64,000 bases of DNA from Trichostrongylus colubriformis. Its lineage: Eukaryota; Nematoda; Chromadorea; Rhabditida; Trichostrongylidae. Shown piece by piece: positions 56,315 through 64,000 of this stretch. Location of the stretch: assembly GCA_963978905.1 (NCBI GenBank), contig OZ022259.1:50486727-50550726 (forward strand), given 5' to 3'. Position numbers and translations under genes: made by a program. Each line of letters begins with the position of its first letter. The stretch's first letter is position 1. The notes under the pieces are model-generated. The model made no database searches. It saw nothing but the letters and a program-made list of their open reading frames with translations, and was not told where the DNA came from.

Positions 56315-57486
56315 ATGAATCGGCCTAATAGAAACCGCCTGCTCGGTGCAGCTGAGGGAAAACGCAGTCTCAAAAAGGCAAGGGAAGGATTAGCTAAGTA
56401 TCGTGTGGCGATCCCATGTTTGAAAGCACCAGATGGGACCCGCAGCTCGTCCACGCCAGAAATGGAGCGTATTATGACATACTTTTTCTCTGAAGTTTTC
56501 AAGTCAAATGTAGACTCCACAATAGCACTCAGCGCTGGAGAAAATGTACTGCCCTTCTTGATGTCGGATGTGCTATGTTGTCGAGCGAATGCCAAGGAAA
56601 GTCCTCAGAAAGTGACGGCATCACCGCGCAGATGCTTCGTCTGGGCAGGGAACCTCTGTATCGCGCCCTTGCTAAAAAGTTTACTCGATATGTAAATGAA
56701 TGCCAAGTGCCAGACCTTGGAGGAAATCAGTTACGATCTTGCTGTTCAAAAAAGGGAACAGGAAAGATCTATCCAACTATCGTCCTACAGCCCTTCTGCC
56801 GGTGCTGTACAAAGTTTTCACACGCTGCGTCCTTGCACGCATAAGAAGAACAGTTGATGACGCAACCGCTAGAACAAGCAGGATTCCGTCGCACGTACAG
56901 AACACTGGACCATATCGCCACTTGCTGCCGGTTGATCGAAGTAGCCCGCGAACATCACATGCTGCTGGTACTCACTTCTATAGACTATAAGAAGACGTTC
57001 GATTCCGTGGAACCCTCGAAGATGCGGGAAGCGCTGGAAGAGCAAGGCGTGGAGAGGCAATACTTGAATGTGCTGAGCAAGTGCTATACAGATCGCACGA
57101 TGGTGTTTCGGCCTTTTCATAATGACGTCGAGGTAGCCGTACAGTAAGGAGTACGGCAGGGAGACCCCATCTCTCCAAACCTTTTCTCCGCTCGCCTTGA
57201 ATCCACGATTTGTCGCTGCGAATGGTGCCAATTCGGAGTAAACACCGACGGAAAGCGCCTGAACCATGTGCGATTTGTGGACGACATCATGCTAATTACC
57301 AGTTCACCTGAGGAGGCCAACTTGATGCTCTGCAGCTCGGATGCCGAAGGCTCGAAGGCAGCCTTTGTGATTAACCAGCTCAAGACGAAGGTCATGAGGA
57401 ACGTCTACGCAAGGCAGACTCCTGTGAAGTTGAACGGTGATCTGATTGAGGACGTCAGCGATTACGCCTACCTAGGAGCCTTCTGA
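56315..57486 (+). pseudogene. RTE reverse transcriptase remnant
   Basis: Pieces across frames: GAAEGKRSLKKAREGLAKYR (56342), a YRPTALLPVLYKVFTRCVL block (56778), EQAGFRRTYRTLDHIATCCR (56869), LVLTSIDYKKTFDSVEPSKM (56965, first catalytic Asp), GVRQGDPISPNLFSARL (57150), and RFVDDIMLITSSPEEANLML (57271, catalytic Asp pair at 57280-57285). The usual box is F/Y-A-D-D; here Val replaces Ala. Frameshifts near 56590, 56700 and 56850 and a stop at 57145 break it. In life it would copy the element's RNA at the nicked target. Confidence 0.9.
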
Positions 57487-58030
57487 ACATGAAGAACGAC
57501 TTGAAACCGGAGCTAGCAAGACGTCGGAAAGCAGCTTAGACGGCGTTCAACTCCATCAAAAGCGTCGTTGAAGTCACGAAGGACACGAGGCTCAAGGCTG
57601 AGCTATTTGACGCGGTAGTCTTACCAGCCATGTGCTACGGATGCGAAACGTGGACGCTTACAAAAGGCAACGAAGACCAACTCAGAGCACTACAGACTTC
57701 TCTAGAGCGTGGACTTCTTGGACCTACTCTTTCGCGACAGCGCGAACTCGGCCTTCATAACGTCGACGTGAGGTTAAGACTAAAAGTAAGAGATGTGGTT
57801 CAACACTGCGCCGAGGCGAAAACAGGTTTGCCAGACATATGATGGGGCGAAACGACGGCCAATGGAGCACAACAACTGTGTTGTGGTATCCTCGTCACCA
57901 GAAACGTCCACCTGGTCGTCCACCCACGAGATGGTCCGATTCACTTGTTTTCCGAAACAACGTCCGAGATCCCGTTTCGTTTGAGACTGTCATACACTGG
58001 ACGACGATTGCAAAGGACCGTCCACTGTAG
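57487..58030 (+). pseudogene. RTE C-terminal region remnant
   Basis: AMCYGCETWTLTKGNEDQLR (57627) and, after a frame change, KRPPGRPPTRWSDSL (57891) are typical of the region downstream of reverse transcriptase in RTE-type elements. Stops at 57484 and 57538 interrupt it. Confidence 0.8.
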
Positions 58031-58110
58031 AAGAGAAGTTGGGACCCGCGCAAGGCCAATTGCAGTGCTGAAGGACGGGTCGCCTCAGTAACCTAAGTAA
58101 GTATGTGATG

Positions 58111-59039
58111 CAGATATAGTCAGTGATCTCAAACTCCTGATACTCAAAAAGCAGAGCAGTGATTTGAGAGGACGACTTTCATTTTGACTGTGGTTTCACG
58201 CTTGCTCTAATTTACCTATGACTCTTCACCCTTCTAGTTGTTACAGCACATGCACATTAGCTCGAGGGTCACAATTTGCCACAAAATGTTCTTTCTGCTT
58301 TATTATTTCTTTTCCTTTCCTTCCTCTTTCTTTTTCATGTCAATGAATAGTGATGAAAGTTCAGGACTACTTGTGTGGCAATCATTATTCTTTTCTGAAC
58401 TTCTTATTTACATAAAACAACCTTAAGCACTTCAATAACTCCCAACTCGTTTCTCCACTTCCATCCAAAAAAGCTTGCAGTTCTGTGGCTTCAAAAATGT
58501 TTGCTTCGCCTTGATTAGCTTTCATTTTACTCGAAAGCATTAGCCTAACTTCTGTAACCTTCCAAGAGGGCTTGCCGGTTCCCAGCAGATTTATCTCCAA
58601 GCGGTTTAGAGGACTGGGAGACAGATATTGCAGGCAAATCGAGATACACCTATTGACTCAAGGTTTTTAAGAGTAAATGCCACTGAGTAGAATCAGGTGT
58701 TCCCTATTAGAATAAGCCCTCACCCACGTTTACTGCTGTACTCAGATCATTATCAGTAGTTAAATCTGAGTTCTTACCTACCTCAAAATTTGATGTGACC
58801 ACCAGGCAATTTTTCCAGATTTCCTAACCAGAATGGGGAAGTATAAACTCCAGGGTTTGGTATCAGTTAGCTGTGGTATCAGTTAGCCCAACATAGATTT
58901 CAACATGACAATCCATTAACTATATCCATTAACTATATGTAAACCTGAAGTTTGGTGTGTTTGTTTGTTTATCTGTGTGTGTTGGTCTGTTCGCGCATAA
59001 TGCATTTTTAACTGAACAACAAATGCAACCTGTAGAGGT
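58111..59039. other. no recognised gene
   Basis: Sequence downstream of the RTE; no repeat or domain recognised. Confidence 0.5.
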
Positions 59040-59250
59040 CGAGCAAGGCGGAGCCCAGAAAGGCCTGACCAAAGTGTACGGAGCACGCAAGAACTAAGCC
59101 TAACTCCGCCCACAGTGGGTGGGACTTGCGCGAAAATGGATGACGAATCAAATTTAAGTTCTCGTTTGGGTCCAAAAATCGAGAAGGTCAGGAGTGGGTC
59201 TGGAGAGGTCGCGCTTGGGACTGGGAAGAACCTGACTGAGCAGGGGCTGA
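59040..59250 (+). repeat. partial, diverged unit of the 268-bp family
   Basis: AACTCCGCCCACAGTGGGTGGG at 59101 is the family palindrome, preceded by GGAGCACGCAAGAACTAAGC and followed by GGTCAGGAGTGGGTCTGGAG. A related short piece is at about 61725-61800. Confidence 0.5.
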
Positions 59251-59254
59251 CCTA

Positions 59255-59759
59255 CAGTAGCGCTCAAAAGTCTCCGGTTAAAACTTTTTTGTCATAACTT
59301 TTTTTCTACTTCACCAAACTTGACAAAATTTTAATATGTGGTGCCTAACCTGTTGTCAACATTTCCTTCTTCTTGAGCGCCGCTTGCCACTTTTCATAAA
59401 TTTTTACAAGAATTTACTACAAGACCACCCAAAAAAAGTAGAAGGCTTGCTCAAGAAAAACGGCATTCTTCACAAAAACAAAACGAGCAATCCTCAGAGA
59501 ACATTAATACTCTGTAGAAAAACCACGGCTTCTGATGATAGCGGCACAGCGGGACTGCATAGCGATGGCACACCAAAATTAAAAAAATTTCATGTAACCA
59601 TGTAACCTACACCGTTGAGCACCAAAATAGTATATTAAGTATGCAGTGTCTCCAAGTACAACATACTAAAATTCCTCTTAGATCGGTCCAGTCGCAAAAA
59701 AGTTACAAGTGAAAAACCCAAGTAAAAAACCATTTGGCCGAAGACTTTGAGCGCTACTG
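59255..59759 (-). mobile_element. Tc1-like element, internally deleted
   Basis: 505 bp flanked by TA. Left CAGTAGCGCTCAAAAGTCTC then CGG; right complement CAGTAGCGCTCAAAGTCTTC then GGC. These are Tc1-family ends (CAGT...CAAAAGT). The interior keeps only the end of a transposase gene on the minus strand. Confidence 0.85.
59504..59595 (-). pseudogene. Tc1 transposase C-terminal remnant
   Basis: Minus-strand frame reading WCAIAMQSRCAAIIRSRGFS-TEY-stop (stop at 59504-59506), which has the layout of Tc1 transposase C-termini. It is preceded by an in-frame stop. The catalytic core is absent. Confidence 0.75.
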
Positions 59760-60256
59760 TATGTGTACCGAGCACATAAGAACTGAGCCAACCCGACCGC
59801 CATAGACGAAGTTTCCACTGAAATGCCCGATGCTCGAATTGAAAGGCAGCAATACGGATAACCTGGGTAATAGAAAATCCATAGAAGAATTCACTCACAG
59901 GGAGACTATGGACCCAAGAGGCTGATCTATGGCAAAATCCCCGTCAAAAAGCGCGCCCCCGAGCTGTAGTGACCGCGTAACGATTAACACTGACACCTTT
60001 GGATGACAGACCCCGCCTCCAGGTTACGTGATTCCTGGTTGGCTACGATGACAGCGACCAAGAATATGCGGCAAGATCGAAGGTATAGCGGCGTGCTATC
60101 GCAGTTTTATCTTGTAACTCACCCCAGAAAACACGTTGTCGCATTTTCAGGCATTCCCTAGGGTTTACTTGACAACATGCCAATGAAAAACGAGCCCAGA
60201 TTACCCGCCTCTTGACGGAAAGGTCGTCCGCGTTGAGAATTAAAGCAGGGAAAAGG
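59760..60256. other. no recognised gene
   Basis: A short echo of the 268-bp family (GAGCACATAAGAACTGAGCC) is at about 59769. Otherwise nothing recognised. Confidence 0.4.
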
Positions 60257-60311
60257 GTCCTTGTTGCAAAATTAATTGCAAAATCAAAATTAATGGACCG
60301 CATACTTCAAG

Positions 60312-60430
60312 CTATTATAACTCAGCTTAAACACAAGTTTATCAATCAACTCAATCAGTTGATTGATAAACTGATCAATCAGTTATTGAATGATTGATAA
60401 ACTGAGTCTATCAATCAAGTTATCAACCAA
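60312..60430. repeat. TATCAATCAA short repeat within mariner 3' UTR
   Basis: Repeated words TATCAATCAA, TTGATTGATAAACTGA and their complements give overlapping direct and inverted repeats. The corresponding place in the other mariner copy (about 46083-46095) has a single GATTGATAAACTTGTG. Confidence 0.85.
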
Positions 60431-60492
60431 TCAAAAACCATTAGAATCTACACATTTTTGCCAACAAACAGGGTAATAATTTCAAGCCTTCA

Positions 60493-61439
60493 TTATAAAC
60501 TACTATCACGAGAATCAACGGACTCAAGGAAGGCACATTCAACATCGTCTAAATTAGTAAATTGTTTCTGACACAGATGAAAATTGAGGGCTCGAAAAAA
60601 GTGATTTTCTGTGGGGGAGAGGTCGGGAGAATACGCTGTGTGAGGGAGATCTTTTACACCCAAGTGGCTCAATTTTCGTCGAGTAATTTGTGAGGTGTGT
60701 GGCCTTGCGTTGTCCTGCAACAGGATCGGCCGTCTTCTATTCACCACCGCCGGCCACAATTTTTACAACTTCCTATACATTTGCTTCAGATCACAACAAA
60801 GAGGCTCTGCTGTGAGTGGCTGACCAGGTTGCAAGAATTTGTAATGGATTATACCTTTACAACACCACCACACCTTTACAACACCCTTTTTAGAGTAAAG
60901 GTTGGGTTTGGAAAAAGTTTTTAGAGAGCCTCCTCATCTATCCAGACTAATCCACGTCTCCTGTTATCATAAAGAACCCATTATTCATCTATAGTTATAA
61001 TACGGTTTACATGTGGCTCATTTTTATAGCGAACCAGGAGATTAGAGCAGGTGTCGAAACGTGCCAGACGCTGCTCATCGGTCAGGTCATGAGGCACCCA
61101 CTTCGACATCTTCTTCACCTTGCCGATTTTCAGCAAGTGTCTGGCCACTGTACAGTAATGTACGCCTGGGTCTTCTGCTAACGTGCGAGTATTCGTCTTC
61201 GGATTTCCTTCGACGGCTCTCCTTGAGTCTTCACCATTAGGCGACGACCTGCGGCCGCGACCCGACTTCCCTTCGAGATCAAAATCGCCATAAGCAAATT
61301 TTTCAAACCAGTGCTCCACTGTACGTTCGCAAGGTCGATTCTTCCCAAAAACACTGCTGAGATTACGGGCTGCCTCCGCTGCGGAGTGTCCCAATTTAAA
61401 TTCGTAAAGAATGATGGCTCAATAGTCGCGTTGGTTCAT
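60493..61439 (-). pseudogene. mariner transposase, DD34E-like, inactivated
   Basis: Starts at 61439 (MNQRDY) with a stop as codon 7 (61421, expected Arg). The long frame 61394-60981 gives the DNA-binding half and WVPHDLTDEQRLARFD to NRIITIDE. A stop follows where Lys is expected, then the frame changes around 60880-60920. 60759-60493 gives PILLQDNARPH and SPDLSPTENHFFRAL. Second Asp at 60712-60714 and Glu at 60607-60609 are 34 residues apart. Inactive. Confidence 0.9.
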
Positions 61440-61856
61440 GATTATACGCAGCCCTAGAAAAGGCCGGTCGGAACAATTAGAGCGACACAGAAGCTTTTGA
61501 AAGAGCAGAAAAAAACCTACCAAAGGGATGCTTGGCTTCTCTTGAAATGGAATAATTCAGGATAAAAAATCTTTTTTATTTTACATACCTTGAATTAATT
61601 CTGCAACAACCCGATATTTTTGGGTCTTTGGCCATTCGTTCCATTTTTTCTTCACGATCGTCTTACTAACAACACCGGCTTTCGTATTAACTGCTCGTCC
61701 AAATTCCGCCTATCGTAGCGTTGAAGTTCTCTATTGGGTTCCAAAAATCGGGCAAGACAGGAGTGGGTCTGTGGAGGTCTGGGAAGCTAGGACTGGGTAG
61801 AGACTGGGTATAGTGTTCGGAGCGCATAACATAAGTTTACAAGGGAAGGACCCCAG

Positions 61857-61947
61857 GTCGAAGTGGCCATTCGGAAGGGATACGTATGGTCCGACGTATT
61901 TTCGGACGCTGATCACGAATCTGCATTCCAAATTCGCAGAACTATTC
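61857..61947. repeat. inverted repeat flanking a mariner, left copy
   Basis: TCGAAGTGGCCATTCGGAAG...GTATTTTCGGACGCTG...CGAATCTGCATT.CAAATT.GCAGAAC. The reverse-oriented partner is at 63768-63862, roughly 80% identical. Confidence 0.75.
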
Positions 61948-62644
61948 TTTGAACGAAGTCATAGTTTTTCTTGATAAAACAGTACTATTATATAGGTTTG
62001 GAAGCCCATAGCACGCGAGCCAGACGTTCTCGCGCAAAACCAGTGCGATTTTCGTGTTCAGGGTATCAAACTACCCCATGGAGCATGTTTTTAGCCAATT
62101 CGAGAATTTGACCAAATTTCGGAAAAGTCCGTGGGCCTATTGGATGGCAATCCATTCGACAAAGGAGAAGTCGTTGACCTTTGCCGAAGAAAAGCTTATA
62201 CTTGGCGCTTGTTTCGTATATCTCTTGTCATGGGCATCTGTAATGGATATGTTTAGATTATCTTTGTCATGGTTGATGGCTTCTTGATGGAAAGTTTCAA
62301 AAAAATATTGCTTGCAACATGGCCACCCTTACTTATCCGATGTTGAGCCAAAAACTCAGTTCGGCTAAAAATTTGCAAAGGGGGATTATTCGACCTCCAG
62401 AATGCGAATATCGTATTAGTTTTGCGAATTAGCGCTAAATTCGTTCGCTATGAGAGTCTGCTCAATCAAAAAAGTTGGATCGCGGAGTATTCTGCGATCT
62501 TGAAGATAGGAATAAAGAGGTACCCAGAAAAGGAATACAGCATTTACTGTACATGACAACACTTTTGAGCATGCATCCCGGACAAAAAAGAGGATTATCA
62601 AAAGGAAAATACCAATGCATCAAAGTTATCGATCTGACATTATA
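61948..62644. other. no recognised gene
   Basis: Spacer with a 77-codon plus frame (62054-62287) that carries no motif I know. Confidence 0.4.
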
Positions 62645-63497
62645 TTAGGTTGGACGGGAAGTTCTGGGACACCTTGTGAGAAAAATTCAATTTATTTTAA
62701 TTTTACTCACATGTAACTTCAGTCACCAAAGTATGCACCATCGTGATCTACAATGTACTGCCAACGCTCAGGAAGATCGTAGATACCCTTCCGGTAGAAT
62801 TCGGGAGACTTCTGGTCAAAGAAGTTCTGGAGCCCGCTCTTGAGATCGTCGTCATCTTTGAACTGTCGCCCGTCAAGGAAGTGGCTCAACGACCGGAATA
62901 GGTGGTAGTCAGTTGGGGCCATGTCCGAAGATTACGGTGGGTGGGAGAGCTTCGTCCAACCAAGGTCCTGGATCCTTTGACACGCCAACTTTGCCACATG
63001 TGGGTGAGCGTTATCGTGGAGGAAGAGGTCTTGGTCCATTTTTCCGGTAAGTTTTGGCGCTCCGGTGTCCAATTGCCTGCAGTAGAGATCGGCAGTGGCT
63101 GTCGTGTTGGATGGTAACAGTTTCCTATTTTTTTGAAAATTTTCAAAAAAAAAAGTTTTTTTCTCAATGCAATTTTTTGAATATTTTCCTGTTCCAATTT
63201 GAGCCGATCGAGCCATCGGGCTGCCGCCATATGAGAGACAGTACCTGGGTCCATCGACTGGTTAATTTTGTTAGTGGCCTCGCATGCTGAGGAACCGAGG
63301 CGGTGTTCGTGAATTTCGCACCTTTCGCGAAATTGCCGTAAATTCACTGCTAGTTGAAGCCGTAGAGAATATGAATGTGCTATTCAGAAGCCCTTTTCAG
63401 ACGCTTCATATACCCCCCACTACCAAATGCTCCCGAAGCTTTACAGGTTTCTACAGGAAAAAACAAAAAGTGTCCCAGAACTTCCCGTCCAACCTAA
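62645..63497 (-). mobile_element. internally deleted mariner with perfect ends
   Basis: 853 bp flanked by TA. The TIRs TTAGGTTGGACGGGAAGTTC then TGGGACAC are identical on both sides for 28 bp. Minus orientation. Perfect TIRs suggest a fairly recent insertion although the coding part is broken. Confidence 0.95.
62719..63347 (-). pseudogene. mariner transposase remnant
   Basis: 63347 onward reads FRERCEIHEHRLGSSACEAT and MDPGTVSHMAAARWLDRLK (N-terminal region). A deletion marked by an A/T-rich, self-complementary tract (63128-63165) follows, then another frame gives DLYCRQLDTGAPKL, FLHDNAHPH and, after a stop in place of Tyr, DMAPTDYHLFRSLSHFLDG to FGD at 62719. The second and third Asp are 34 residues apart; the first is deleted. 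Confidence 0.9.
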
Positions 63498-64000
63498 TAT
63501 TTGCGAAAAGTGGTTACCATTTGAACATGACTGATACAAAAAGATTATCAAAAAAAAGGTGGTAACAAAGTAGAAGTGTTTCTGTAGTCAGTAGAAAAAG
63601 TTTAACAAACTGCAAAAACAAAGCTTCCCGAAGGATCCGAACCACCGTCTTCAGACCATAGAGCGGAACACTTACCTCTCTGTCTGCCGACTGCTGGCAG
63701 TGCAGTCGTTTGTGATAAATTTGGGCCGAGTTTCTTCGAAAAAGGGCCTTGTAACTCTTATCAGAGATCGTTCTGCAAATTTGAAATGCAGATTCGAGAC
63801 CAGCGTCCGAAAATACATCGGACTATATGAACCCTATTCCGAATGGCCACTTTGAGAATGGATAGGTACCCAAATTAAAGTTCTCGTCTGGGTTCTAAAA
63901 ATAGCCTACCTGTCGGGAAAAGATAAGCTGAGGTAAACCGCGATTTAATGGAGCAGTTAGAGGAAGTCTCTCCATGCGAGTAGAGCGTATTGGCCATGCT
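63498..64000. other. no gene; possible tRNA-like fragment
   Basis: On the minus strand at about 63639-63712 GTGTTCCGCTCTATGGTCTG...GTGGTTCGGATCC resembles a tRNA anticodon arm plus T-arm (B box), but an A box and acceptor stem are not clear. It may be a tRNA pseudogene or SINE head. Confidence 0.3.
63768..63862. repeat. inverted repeat flanking a mariner, right copy
   Basis: Reverse-oriented partner of 61857-61947 (GTTCTGCAAATTTGAAATGC...CGTCCGAAAATACATCGG...CCGAATGGCCACTTTGA). Confidence 0.75.

Larger units (their letters stand above)
54055..58110 (+). mobile_element. RTE-clade non-LTR retrotransposon, decayed and interrupted
   Basis: Plus-strand element with, in order, a 5' region (54055-54420), an apurinic-type endonuclease, a reverse transcriptase, a C-terminal region ending in a GRPPTRW motif, and a short 3' end running into CCTAAGTAAGTATG, as RTE elements end in short TAAG-like repeats. 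There are no LTRs. Many stops and frameshifts separate the pieces. A deleted mariner (about 55485-56300) is inserted between endonuclease and reverse transcriptase. The order and motif spelling match RTE elements abundant in strongylid nematodes as I know them; I could not search a database. Confidence 0.85.
60257..61614 (-). mobile_element. full-length mariner, second copy, broken
   Basis: Minus-strand copy of the family at 44583. The 5' end (right) is TCGGGTTGTTGCAGAATTAA beside TA (61615); the 3' end (left) is near 60257 with CTTGTTGCAAAATTAATT. Between the transposase stop and the 3' TIR, a GATTGATAA-type word that occurs once in the sister copy has expanded to about 120 bp (60312-60430). 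Confidence 0.9.

Overview
The window looks like non-coding, repeat-dominated DNA from a nematode, most plausibly a hookworm-type strongylid. That inference rests on the density of mariner relics, including ends of the Hsmar1/bandit type, an RTE-clade retrotransposon, many short inverted-repeat elements and the absence of bacterial gene organisation. I find no intact host gene. The best host-coding evidence is one exon-like frame with good splice signals on the minus strand (38264-38540); it is unrecognised. The only long, uninterrupted, recognisable protein frame is a 213-residue, internally deleted mariner transposase (55519-56160, minus).

Layout. 0-10 kb: a small inverted/direct repeat cluster (439-637), a 2.1-kb satellite with a ~48-bp monomer and higher-order structure (2125-4225), a piggyBac-like TTAA element, a CCGCCGTCAGAC inverted-repeat element and the first palindromic mariner (8538-9208). 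10-20 kb: small TIR elements and diverged dispersed repeats. 20-31 kb: a deleted mariner (20288-21141), two palindromic mariners (22018-22690, 29883-30557), a 1.38-kb near-perfect palindrome carrying eight small hairpins (23380-24762), two good copies of the TTAA element and several short palindromes. 31-40 kb: largely featureless DNA with a deleted mariner, scattered TIR elements, the exon candidate and a compound palindromic mariner (39031-40017). 40-43 kb: a ~3-kb segment bounded by 130-bp inverted repeats, enclosing a 750-bp TIR element and a 268-bp tandem array. 44-48 kb: a full-length but broken mariner interrupted by a short dispersed repeat with a 14-bp target duplication, a deleted mariner, and more units of the 268-bp family. 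54-58 kb: an RTE-clade non-LTR retrotransposon with decayed endonuclease and reverse transcriptase, split by the deleted mariner. 59-64 kb: a Tc1 relic, a second copy of the broken mariner, a deleted mariner with perfect ends, and a pair of related inverted repeats.

There is no operon-like cooperation between genes. The organising principle is transposon turnover: full-length elements have decayed, internally deleted and palindromic derivatives have spread, and elements are nested in each other. The most unusual pattern is a set of palindromic mariners built from two inverted copies of the transposase 3' end. They share their arms and centre but carry different terminal sequences. A mariner pair with Glu in place of the third catalytic Asp, and the hairpin-studded palindrome, are also worth attention.
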